Origin: an uncultured Chlamydiae bacterium
Lineage (GTDB): Bacteria > Chlamydiota > Chlamydiia > Chlamydiales > SM23-39
Direction: 5' to 3'
Length of the DNA: 64,000 nt
Assembly: GCA_903893545.1 (NCBI GenBank)
Contig: CAITMJ010000009.1
Coordinates: forward strand, 235,045-299,044
Shown here piece by piece: positions 57,202 to 64,000 of the stretch (its first letter is position 1; the number at the start of each line of letters is the position of its first letter). The translations under genes and the position numbers were made by a program. The notes beneath the pieces are model-generated. The model was not told the DNA's origin. It worked only from the letters and a program-made list of their open reading frames with translations, and ran no database searches.

Positions 57202-57891
57202 ATGCCAGCTGATCGATTCTATCTAAATGTTCCGCTAACTGAAGAAACTGTCGTAAAGCTCGAAGAGCAAGAACACCACCACTTAAGCCGGGTAATGCGA
57301 GTATCCCCCGGAGAAGAGGTGGAACTTGTCAACGGCCATGGCTCCATAGCTAAAGCCATAGTGTCGCGCATCGATAAGCAGGCCACAACACTCCAAATCC
57401 TAACACTCCAAACTATCCCACGCCCTTCGCATCAAATCATCCTCGCGATCCCCCTCATGCGGCCGAATAAATTAGAGCTGATCCTAGAAAAAGGGACAGA
57501 GCTTGGAGCCGATGGGTTTTGGATGTATCCAGCCGATTTTTCTGAAAAAGCAGAGCTCTCATCCAATCAGCTAGAGCGCCTCCGCAACCTCACCATCTCT
57601 TCCCTCAAACAATCGGGCCGCCTCTTCCTGCCCTCATTAGAGGTGCTCTCATCGCTAGAAAACATCCATGGGTTTATTCTCTTTGGCGATACGCGAGAAA
57701 ATGCGCCGAAAATCATCCATACAAAATTAAAGACCGAAACGATCTTTATCTCAGGCCCTGAAAGAGGCTTTTCTCCCAAAGAGGTCGAATTCTTAGAGCA
57801 AAAAGGACATGGTGTAAAGCTAAACCCAAACATCCTTCGCGCAGAGACAGCGCCTCTGGCTGCTATGAGTATTCTCGGATCCTTATTCTGA
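57202..57891 (+). CDS. rsmE: 16S rRNA (uracil-1498-N3)-methyltransferase RsmE
   Basis: It encodes 229 aa with the SPOUT fold. RsmE marks are the N-terminal PUA-like strand region EEQEHHHLSRVMRVSPGEEVEL, LAIPLMRPNKLELILEKGTELG, SSLKQSGRLFLP and the knot block ISGPERGFSPKEVEFL with ILRAETAPLAAMSIL. It makes m3U1498 in 16S rRNA. The final nine bases overlap the convergent pyk gene. The large hairpin lies just before its start. Confidence 0.95.
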   Translation: MPADRFYLNVPLTEETVVKLEEQEHHHLSRVMRVSPGEEVELVNGHGSIAKAIVSRIDKQATTLQILTLQTIPRPSHQIILAIPLMRPNKLELILEKGTELGADGFWMYPADFSEKAELSSNQLERLRNLTISSLKQSGRLFLPSLEVLSSLENIHGFILFGDTRENAPKIIHTKLKTETIFISGPERGFSPKEVEFLEQKGHGVKLNPNILRAETAPLAAMSILGSLF

Positions 57892-59667
57892 TAAAATTGG
57901 ACAGGCGGGAGACTCTTCTCGCCCTCGATAGATCAGCCCTCGCTGAGGATCGAGAGTCACCTCTTCGCCATCTTTGAGGACATTCATGGCGCCATCTGCG
58001 CGGGTCATGATCGAAAGCTCAAACGTTTTGGCCAGAAGCGCTGCGTATTTTTCGGAGGCAGAGTCGCCGATGTAGTTTTGCAAGATGACGCCAGCTGCAA
58101 GCTTAAGTGCTGGCAAAAACGTACTATCGCAATGGGGGATCACGACCAGACGCCCTTCTAGCTGCTCTGGAGTTTTCCCTTCAGGAGAGAGAACTAGGGA
58201 GATTTTCCCAGTCACTTTTGGGCCAAATCCCTTGTGCCCGCGAACGAGAACCTCTCCGATGTTTTCGACCATCATGATATTGGTGCTCCCCTTCTTGCCA
58301 AAAGGAATTCCAGCAGTGACGACGACAAGATCCCCAAAGGAGATCAGGCCGGCGGCCAGCGCAAACGAGCTTGCTGCCGCAAACGCCTCTTTTGTAGTTT
58401 TGCACCCCTCTAGAAGAACCGGCACAACGCCCCAGTTAAGAGCCATTTGATGATAGACGGTTTTGTTGGCAGTGACGACGACAATAGGCATCTCAGGACG
58501 CAGGCGAGAGACTAAGCGAGCCGTCATGCCGCTGGCAGAAAAGGCAAAGATCGCCTTCGCATTGGCGCTATACGCAGTTTTTACGGCAGCCAAAGCCACA
58601 GCAGAAGAGACGTCGTGATAATCGCGCTGAGAGTGCTCTTCAAAGAACGCAGAGAAGTTAAAATCGGCTTCAGCAACCGTTGCAATGCTCTGCATCCGCT
58701 GAACAGTTTCGATTGGGTACTTCCCGACGGCCGTTTCGCCAGAGAGCATAATGCAAGAAGTGCTATCGTAAATCGCATTGGCAACATCGGAGGCTTCTGC
58801 GCGAGTCGGGCGCGGGTTTGTAATCATCGATTCGAGCATTTGCGTCGCAGTGATCGACGGCTTACACGCCTGGTAACAGCGCCGGATCATCATTTTCTGC
58901 AATCTCGGCACCTCTTCTAAATCGAGTTCGACCCCAAGATCCCCTCTTGCGATCATGATTCCATCAGCCACTTGGACAATGCTGTCGAAATTCGTAACGC
59001 CCTGGGCGCTTTCGATCTTTGCAATCACTAAAATGCCTGGCTTTCCCTCTTTTGCCAAAAGCTCTTTGATCGCAAGGATGTGATGGGAAGAGCTGATAAA
59101 AGAGGCCGCTACATACTCGACATCGTGCTTGCAACCGAATTTGAGATCTTCGATATCTTTTTCAGTCATCGATGGAATCGGGAGATGAACTCCCGGAACG
59201 GTCATCTTTTTACCGCTTTTTAAAACGCCGCTATTTTGGATCTCTACAATCGCAAAATCAGATCCTTTTTCCACGACCTTGGCCAAGATATAGCCATCGT
59301 CGAACAAGACCTTTGTCCCCGGCGTGAGCACTTCGAGAAGTTCTTTGGAATTAAAGGAGATCGTCTCAGCGCCATCCCCTTCTAATGCGAGCCTAAAACG
59401 CTGCTTAGGCGCGACGTCAAGGCTGCCGCCATTGACTTTGCCGATCCGGATTTCAGGCCCTTGCGTATCGAGCATGATCGCAACGGGGCGTCTCATCTTC
59501 TCGCGCGCTTTTTTTAAATGTTCGATGTTTTTTGCATGTTCATCATAGGCGCCGTGGCTGAAATTGAGACGAGCAACGCTCATGCCAGCTTCTATGAGAG
59601 CGACCATTTTTTCAAAACTTGCGACCGCTGGGCCGATGGTGCAAATAATCTTTGTGCGCGGTTGCAT
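57883..59667 (-). CDS. pyk: Pyruvate kinase with C-terminal swivel-like extension
   Basis: It encodes 594 aa. The kinase core (1-470) has TKIICTIGPA, RLNFSHGAYDEH, the active-site strand MIARGDLGVEL and AEASDVANAIYD. It makes pyruvate and ATP from PEP and ADP. Residues about 490-594 form an extra domain resembling the PEP-utilising enzyme swivel found in Bacillus-type pyruvate kinases (GRLVVIPHCDSTFLPAL, ending RGLIYRG), but the TSHAA active-site His motif is replaced by DSASEKYAAL, so it is probably structural. ATG 59667 has AGGA 7 bases before it. Confidence 0.93.
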   Translation of the reverse strand: MQPRTKIICTIGPAVASFEKMVALIEAGMSVARLNFSHGAYDEHAKNIEHLKKAREKMRRPVAIMLDTQGPEIRIGKVNGGSLDVAPKQRFRLALEGDGAETISFNSKELLEVLTPGTKVLFDDGYILAKVVEKGSDFAIVEIQNSGVLKSGKKMTVPGVHLPIPSMTEKDIEDLKFGCKHDVEYVAASFISSSHHILAIKELLAKEGKPGILVIAKIESAQGVTNFDSIVQVADGIMIARGDLGVELDLEEVPRLQKMMIRRCYQACKPSITATQMLESMITNPRPTRAEASDVANAIYDSTSCIMLSGETAVGKYPIETVQRMQSIATVAEADFNFSAFFEEHSQRDYHDVSSAVALAAVKTAYSANAKAIFAFSASGMTARLVSRLRPEMPIVVVTANKTVYHQMALNWGVVPVLLEGCKTTKEAFAAASSFALAAGLISFGDLVVVTAGIPFGKKGSTNIMMVENIGEVLVRGHKGFGPKVTGKISLVLSPEGKTPEQLEGRLVVIPHCDSTFLPALKLAAGVILQNYIGDSASEKYAALLAKTFELSIMTRADGAMNVLKDGEEVTLDPQRGLIYRGREESPACPILSE

Positions 59668-59733
59668 GGAATATCCTAAAGAATTAGGCTTCACTGTACA
59701 TGAACTACAGTTTTTGTAACAGAGATCTCCACC

Positions 59734-60435
59734 TTATTGTTTAGCGACCGATTCTGCTTCATCTGTCAATTTTTTAAGGTTGACTAGGGCGGTTTCATGG
59801 ATCGTCCAAAGATGGTTCATCGTATTCCATATTGTACGGCCCCCATCTTGGGCTAGATACCATCCTAATCCGGTCACACCAAATGAAGAACCTACGGTTA
59901 TACAAAAAATACCTGCAATCACCTCTCCTGTTCCGAACATAAACTCTCGGATGATCGCTGCTTGCTCTGGACTTGTTCCATACTCAGAACGATAATCTGG
60001 TATTTTCGCTAAAAGAAGCGAGTGCTGAGCTTGAGGTACTATCGGAGGCTTCAATGAAAATCTCCGAACGGTTTCCCCATATCCATGGTTTTTCCCACAA
60101 TTGCAGTACTCACCGGAAATTCTTTCTCTAAAAGAGGGCTGCTGTCCAAAAAGTTTTAAACAAGCCCCATGCTGCCTATACCAATAAAATAAATTGGCTG
60201 CAGCTTGTAATTTCTTTGGCGATTCACCAGCATCTGTCCCCTGCTGAAAAGCTTCCAGAAAGCGATTAAATGCCCCAGTAGATTGACCAATGGATTGCAA
60301 AATAAAAGCTTCATGAAATTTTAATGCATACCCCTTTCTTACGCTTTCAGGAGGTTCGCTTGAGTGCGCCGCACTCCCAAAGAAAATCAAAACATAAAAA
60401 ATCAACTTAAGGGTGTGACGGAGTGCTGCATGCAT
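59734..60435 (-). CDS. Exported or membrane-associated hypothetical protein
   Basis: Not recognised. It encodes 233 aa with a signal segment (about 9-25, LKLIFYVLIFFGSAAHS), a helical middle with a Cys cluster (about C92, C110, C112) and a late hydrophobic segment (about 169-192, GTGEVIAGIFCITVGSSF). Glycine-rich helices there suggest a membrane anchor. It lies 8 bases after the 145-aa membrane gene, so the two are an operon and may form a complex. Confidence 0.68.
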   Translation of the reverse strand: MHAALRHTLKLIFYVLIFFGSAAHSSEPPESVRKGYALKFHEAFILQSIGQSTGAFNRFLEAFQQGTDAGESPKKLQAAANLFYWYRQHGACLKLFGQQPSFRERISGEYCNCGKNHGYGETVRRFSLKPPIVPQAQHSLLLAKIPDYRSEYGTSPEQAAIIREFMFGTGEVIAGIFCITVGSSFGVTGLGWYLAQDGGRTIWNTMNHLWTIHETALVNLKKLTDEAESVAKQ

Positions 60436-60443
60436 AAAAAAAC

Positions 60444-60881
60444 CTATCTGATTGCTGCAGGTAGAAAAACTGCAAGGATGATTGAAAACGCGAATACCGA
60501 TACAGTTCCTAGAAAAACCATCCTAGAAAAGTGCTTAGCTGCCCTTGTTTGTTTCCAGCGATGATACAACACAAAAGCCTTGGGAACTGTCAAATAAGAG
60601 ATGGTAAAAATCAGAATTAAGGTGAAAAGAAGTCGATTGACTCCGAATGAAAAAAAATCATCAAACTGAATGACCGAATGAATCAGTGCAACGCCTACAA
60701 ACGATATAAAAAGCAATGACGTCATTGCAGCAACTACTATAGCTGTCAAATCCTTGGAGCTTTTCGTTTTAACCCAACGTTCATATCCATGTAATGCATA
60801 GGGAATAGAAGAGAAGAAAGTGAGTCCAAGAAAGAGCAAGATGACGAATGTTTTTCCAGCAGCATAAATCCAAAAATTCAT
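60444..60881 (-). CDS. Four-helix membrane protein, hypothetical
   Basis: Not recognised. It encodes 145 aa with four hydrophobic segments (about 5-27, 45-67, 80-102 and 118-143) and short basic loops. The layout resembles small integral membrane families of unknown role. It is followed 8 bases later by the exported 233-aa gene. No conserved catalytic motif was seen. Confidence 0.65.
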   Translation of the reverse strand: MNFWIYAAGKTFVILLFLGLTFFSSIPYALHGYERWVKTKSSKDLTAIVVAAMTSLLFISFVGVALIHSVIQFDDFFSFGVNRLLFTLILIFTISYLTVPKAFVLYHRWKQTRAAKHFSRMVFLGTVSVFAFSIILAVFLPAAIR

Positions 60882-60940
60882 AAATCCTCTTGAGAAAGTT
60901 TCTGGGGGATTCTATGTTCGGAAATTCATTATTGTCAATC

Positions 60941-62533
60941 TCAGGCTAAAAGATCGACAAATTGATGCTTGGGATTATGTCTGATGCAGTATTGCTTGTC
61001 CCATTGGTCTTGAAAAAGGCCCATTGGGCGGCCGAGTTTATCTTGAACGATGATGGAGCTGACTGATTTGACGTACGTTTTGATGTCGCCCAAGATCCAG
61101 GCGCTGCACTGATAGGGAAGCGGAGTTAGAACCGTTTCTACGCCGTATTCATCTTTGAGACGGTATTGCATCACTTCAAACTGCAATCTTCCGACAGCGG
61201 CAAAGGTAGGATCTCCTTCGTATTCAAACGGGCGAAGCATTTGAATCGCGCCTTCTTCCACGAGTTGTACAATCCCTTTATCGAAAGACTTTCGTTTCCC
61301 TACATCTTTGGTGTGGAGTTTGGCAAACACTTCGGGCTGGAATTGAGGAAGGGGCTTGAAGTTAAATCCACCCGTGATCGAAAGAGTGTCCCCAATGGAA
61401 AAAAAGCCTGAATTGATAACGCCGATGACGTCTCCCGGATAGGCGACGTCGAGGGTCGTCCGCTCCCCTGCGACCATTCCGTGCGGCCGAGAGAGGCGCA
61501 TTTCCCGATTGAGGCGATGGTTTTTAACGACAAGGTCCCGCTCGAATTTGCCAGAGCAGATCCGAATGAACGCCATGCTGTCGCGATGGCGCCGATCCAT
61601 GTTCGCCTGAAGCTTGAACACGTAGCCGCTAAAGGGCGTGGTAACGGGATCGATGGCGACTTCTGTCCCATCGGGCTTGTCGGCCAGGCGCGCATGAGGA
61701 GAGGGCGCAAGGTGGATAAAGGCGTCGAAGAAAGGTTCAACCCCGAAATTTGTAAGTGCGGAGGCAAAAAAGACCGGCGTCACATCGCCCGACAAAAACT
61801 CTTCTTTCTTAAATGGATTGCCGGCCATCTCTAAAAGCTCTAGCTCTTCTACGAGCTGCTTGTATCCGGTTTCTCCGATTGTTTGCTTGGCTTCATCGCT
61901 CGCAAGAGGCACTCGCTGCATCCCGGCTTTTTGGGCGCCGCCGTGGGATAATTTAGTGAAGAATATGCACTCGCCTGTCATCCGGTCGACGACCCCTTTA
62001 AAATCGCGCCCTGTTCCAATGGGCCAGTTCATCGCAAAGGAGTGAATTTGCAGGACGTTTTCCACCTCATTCATCAGATCGAGCGGCTCGCGGCTCGGCA
62101 TATCCATTTTATTGATAAAGGTGAGCACGGGGATTTTGCGAATGCGGCACACTTCGAAGAGCTTCCGAGTTTGCTTTTCCACCCCTTTTGAGGCGTCGAT
62201 CACCATGATCGCGCAGTCGGCGGCGGTCAGAGTGCGGTAGGTGTCTTCTGAGAAGTCTTCGTGGCCCGGGGTGTCTAGCACGTTGACGATGACGTCTTTG
62301 TAGCTAAATTGCATTGCAGAAGAGGTGATCGAAATCCCCCGCTCCTGCTCCATCGCCATCCAGTCAGAGGCGGCCGCTTTTCGCCCTTTTCGTCCCTTGA
62401 CCATGCCGGCTGCCTGGATCTTGCCGGAATACAAAAGAAGCTTTTCCGTCAGCGTCGTCTTCCCCGCATCGGGGTGGCTAATAATGGCAAAGGTGCGCCG
62501 CTTCTCTATGGCTTCTTGGATTTCTTCAATCAT
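60941..62533 (-). CDS. prfC: Peptide chain release factor 3
   Basis: It encodes 530 aa. Translational GTPase marks are the P-loop SHPDAGKTTLTEKLL, the G2 region ERGISITSS, DTPGHEDFSEDTYRTL, and NKMD for guanine recognition; the RF3-specific domains follow. RF3 recycles RF1 and RF2 from the ribosome after peptide release. ATG 62533 is chosen over the longer frame at 62569 because family members start about 12 residues before the P-loop region. It is separated by only five bases from the NUDIX gene stop. Confidence 0.95.
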   Translation of the reverse strand: MIEEIQEAIEKRRTFAIISHPDAGKTTLTEKLLLYSGKIQAAGMVKGRKGRKAAASDWMAMEQERGISITSSAMQFSYKDVIVNVLDTPGHEDFSEDTYRTLTAADCAIMVIDASKGVEKQTRKLFEVCRIRKIPVLTFINKMDMPSREPLDLMNEVENVLQIHSFAMNWPIGTGRDFKGVVDRMTGECIFFTKLSHGGAQKAGMQRVPLASDEAKQTIGETGYKQLVEELELLEMAGNPFKKEEFLSGDVTPVFFASALTNFGVEPFFDAFIHLAPSPHARLADKPDGTEVAIDPVTTPFSGYVFKLQANMDRRHRDSMAFIRICSGKFERDLVVKNHRLNREMRLSRPHGMVAGERTTLDVAYPGDVIGVINSGFFSIGDTLSITGGFNFKPLPQFQPEVFAKLHTKDVGKRKSFDKGIVQLVEEGAIQMLRPFEYEGDPTFAAVGRLQFEVMQYRLKDEYGVETVLTPLPYQCSAWILGDIKTYVKSVSSIIVQDKLGRPMGLFQDQWDKQYCIRHNPKHQFVDLLA

Positions 62534-62538
62534 GGGAG

Positions 62539-63090
62539 CTATGATACACAAGATCGCAGTTCTTTCCACTTACGAAAAAGTCTCAGCATGGAAAATTCGT
62601 CGGTCGGCCACTCGGATGGATCTTTGCCAACCCAACGAAGTTGTTTGGATTCTTTACTTACGGTGAATTTTTCATCGGAAGTTACGCGAAGAAGAAACCG
62701 CACATCGTAATGAAAATGGGCTTTTTCTTTGGCCGTTTCCGGAATGGGGTGAATATCGATATCAAAAATATTTGTTTGCACAGGCTCGATCGCTTCAATC
62801 CCCGACTCTTCTCTCGCCTCGCGAAGAGCCGAGCGAAGAACGTCTGGATCTCCATCGCAGTGGCCGCCTAACTGAAGCCATCGGTTCAATTTGGCATGGT
62901 GCGTTAAAAGAACTTTACTTCCCTCTTTATTGAGCAGCCACGCAGAGGATGTTATATGCCCGATCTCTAAAGAGCGCTCAAAACACTCCTCATACTTATG
63001 CACAAACGCAAGTATGTCCGCTTTATAGCGGATCTCTTCATTGACTGGAGAGTATTGCTCCAAAAGATCGAGCAATTTTTTCCGTTTCAT
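62539..63090 (-). CDS. NUDIX hydrolase
   Basis: It encodes 183 aa. The NUDIX box core REAREESGIE is intact at about 102-111, preceded by LGGHCDGDPD, in which the first Glu of the textbook box is not conserved. Long N-terminal (about 45 residues) and C-terminal helical flanks frame it. NUDIX enzymes hydrolyse nucleoside diphosphates linked to other moieties; the substrate is unknown. ATG 63090 overlaps the DUF3096 stop by four bases (ATGA); the longer frame from 63261 would swallow that gene. Confidence 0.88.
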   Translation of the reverse strand: MKRKKLLDLLEQYSPVNEEIRYKADILAFVHKYEECFERSLEIGHITSSAWLLNKEGSKVLLTHHAKLNRWLQLGGHCDGDPDVLRSALREAREESGIEAIEPVQTNIFDIDIHPIPETAKEKAHFHYDVRFLLRVTSDEKFTVSKESKQLRWVGKDPSEWPTDEFSMLRLFRKWKELRSCVS

Positions 63091-63224
63091 TTCGCTGCGA
63101 AAATGGTCATCAAACCATTTAAAATCAAATAAATGGCGACGACGTAATTCAGGACTTTTGGATAAACCAAAACAACCACGCCAGCAATGATTGAAAAAAC
63201 AGGAGCAAACATCGGATGTAACAT
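63087..63224 (-). CDS. DUF3096 small membrane protein (45 aa)
   Basis: The frame encodes 45 aa, beginning MLHPMFAPVFSIIAGVVV and continuing VYPKVLNYVVAIYLILNG, which matches the two-helix DUF3096 pattern (HPLLAPIVALIAG...P-x-LLNYIVAIYLI). AAGG plus CGG lies about 7 bases before the ATG. It overlaps the NUDIX start by ATGA. Short membrane proteins of this family are widespread and of unknown role. A longer frame to 63425 adds an unrelated N-terminus. Confidence 0.8.
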   Translation of the reverse strand: MLHPMFAPVFSIIAGVVVLVYPKVLNYVVAIYLILNGLMTIFAAK

Positions 63225-63309
63225 AAGTACCGCCTTGGTTAAAGATTCCTTCAAAATACAAGAATTCAACTCTTTTCGTAAACTACTTTTAACGCTATAA
63301 TTGCCCCTC

Positions 63310-64000
63310 ATGAAGAGTCCCCCAATTGCCCTAAAAAAAGTTTGCGTCCACAACTTGCAAAGCGTCGATTTGACGCTAGAGCCGGGCACGCTCGTGGTTT
63401 TTACGGGGGTTTCTGGTTCGGGCAAATCTTCTTTGGCCTTCGATACGATCTATGTCGAAGGGCAGAGGCGCTATATCGAGTCGCTCTCCCATCAAGCGCG
63501 GCGCAATTTGGCCGATCTTCCAAAGCCCGAGGCTAAGAGTATCACGGGGATCGCTCCCACGATTGCCATCGAGCAAAAGCAAGCGGGCAATAACCCCCGT
63601 TCCACCGTGGGGACGATGACGGGGATCTATGACTTTTTGCGCGTCTTATATGCCAGGATCGGTATCCCTCACTGCCCGATCAGCAAAGAACCAGTCGCGG
63701 CCCAATCTTTAGAAAAGATCACTGCAAGGATGCTCCATTTTCCAGAAGGGACCAAATTTATCGTCCTAAGCCCTTATGCGCGGGGGAAAAAAGCGGAATT
63801 TAAAGAGGACTTTGCCGAGCTCTTGAGTAAAGGGTTCATGCGGCTCAAAGTAGATGGAGAATGGGTGGAGCTCGATCAAATCGATCGGCTCGATGCGGGA
63901 GCCGCCCACGATGTCGATATCGTCATCGATCGGTTAGTCGCCGGCCAAGAAAATCACTCGAGAATCAAAGAAGCGACAAAGCTAGCTCTTGAGATGGGCA
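63310..64000 (+). CDS. uvrA: Excinuclease ABC subunit UvrA, N-terminal part (partial)
   Basis: The frame is open to the right window edge. It starts at ATG 63310 and shows the UvrA opening: LQSVDLTLEPGTLVVFTG with Walker A GVSGSGKSSLAFDTIY, then EGQRRYIESLS, KSITGIAPTIAIEQK (UvrA-specific) and NPRSTVGTMTGIYDFLRVLYARIG. The PHCPISKEPVAAQS block is the equivalent of the zinc-less region in E. coli (CPDHDVPLAAQ). UvrA recognises bulky DNA damage in nucleotide excision repair. Many chlamydial UvrA proteins are unusually long; length cannot be judged here. Confidence 0.93.
   Translation, partial: MKSPPIALKKVCVHNLQSVDLTLEPGTLVVFTGVSGSGKSSLAFDTIYVEGQRRYIESLSHQARRNLADLPKPEAKSITGIAPTIAIEQKQAGNNPRSTVGTMTGIYDFLRVLYARIGIPHCPISKEPVAAQSLEKITARMLHFPEGTKFIVLSPYARGKKAEFKEDFAELLSKGFMRLKVDGEWVELDQIDRLDAGAAHDVDIVIDRLVAGQENHSRIKEATKLALEMG

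Noticed and set aside
1..64000. CRISPR arrays, insertion sequences, integrases, prophage or plasmid origins
   Set aside because: No regular spacer-repeat pattern, transposase, integrase or replication-initiator gene was seen on either strand.

Overview
The window reads as a chromosomal segment of a chlamydia (phylum Chlamydiota), most likely an environmental, amoeba-associated lineage rather than the human and animal pathogens of the genus Chlamydia. The signs are two nucleotide-transporter (NTT/Npt) family genes, an Hc2-type lysine/arginine-rich histone-like protein, TyrP, DASS and DAACS carriers, a diadenylate cyclase next to YbbR, cytochrome bd, a small TrpR, and proteins with eukaryotic-type domains (SET twice, RING, LRR, a probable SH2 and a probable CE-clan cysteine protease). 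The species cannot be named from the sequence alone. Base composition looks even and in the mid-to-high 40s % G+C, apart from AT-rich spacers. There is no insertion sequence, prophage or CRISPR array; this is ordinary core chromosome studded with host-interaction candidates.

Layout. 1-3 kb: the 3' end of an IMP dehydrogenase-family gene, an HD phosphohydrolase and a divergent NTT-like carrier. 3-7.4 kb: a hypothetical gene, an Inc-like LRR protein, then a leftward operon of type III polyketide synthase, membrane protein, UbiG-like methyltransferase and thiol peroxidase. 7.2-16 kb: accessory genes (lipoprotein, RING protein, hypotheticals, tandem SET genes) mixed with tyrP, rlmB and OsmC/Ohr. 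16-24.5 kb: adk, SulP and DASS carriers, an RDD protein, TsaC/Sua5, a TMEM14-like protein, the SH2 candidate, hctB with a strong terminator, and rarA. 24.5-29.9 kb: a conserved hypothetical, terC, smpB, dnaN-recF and a HIT protein. 30-35.4 kb: pgi, tRNA-Pro, trmB, exbB-exbD and tRNA-Leu. 35.4-44.7 kb: exported proteins, a DUF192 protein, gltT-like, an outer-membrane protein with an HExxxH motif, msrB, dsbB, a desaturase and an ADP/ATP translocase. 44.7-49.9 kb: the CE-clan protease candidate, trpR, a YheT-like hydrolase, a PagL-like lipid A deacylase and a LicD-family gene. 49.9-57.9 kb: cydAB, dacA-ybbR, a glycosyltransferase, an LpxL-like acyltransferase and rsmE. 57.9-64 kb: pyk, two hypotheticals, prfC, a NUDIX gene, a DUF3096 gene and the 5' part of uvrA.

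How the genes fit together. Housekeeping: replication and repair (dnaN, recF, rarA, uvrA), translation (smpB, prfC, rlmB, rsmE, trmB, tsaC, two tRNAs), glycolysis (pgi, pyk) and microaerobic respiration (cydAB). A parasitic lifestyle shows in the import genes. An envelope group (GT4, LpxL-like, PagL-like, LicD, desaturase, phenolic-lipid-like PKS operon) suggests active lipid and LPS tailoring. A periplasmic redox group (dsbB, an exported MsrB, Tpx, OsmC) fits a disulfide-rich chlamydial envelope.

The most interesting signal is at 44.7-46.05 kb. Near-identical palindromic boxes lie upstream of trpR and upstream of a gene whose His-Asp-Gln-Cys spacing fits CE-clan (Ulp1/YopJ-type) enzymes. This suggests a tryptophan-responsive effector. 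Second is a probable bacterial SH2-domain protein at 21.9-22.6 kb. Several real genes too short for routine ORF calling were added: a 49-aa membrane protein coupled to dsbB, a 58-aa zinc-ribbon protein antisense to the dacA-ybbR gap, a 46-aa exported peptide downstream of pgi, and a 45-aa DUF3096 protein.
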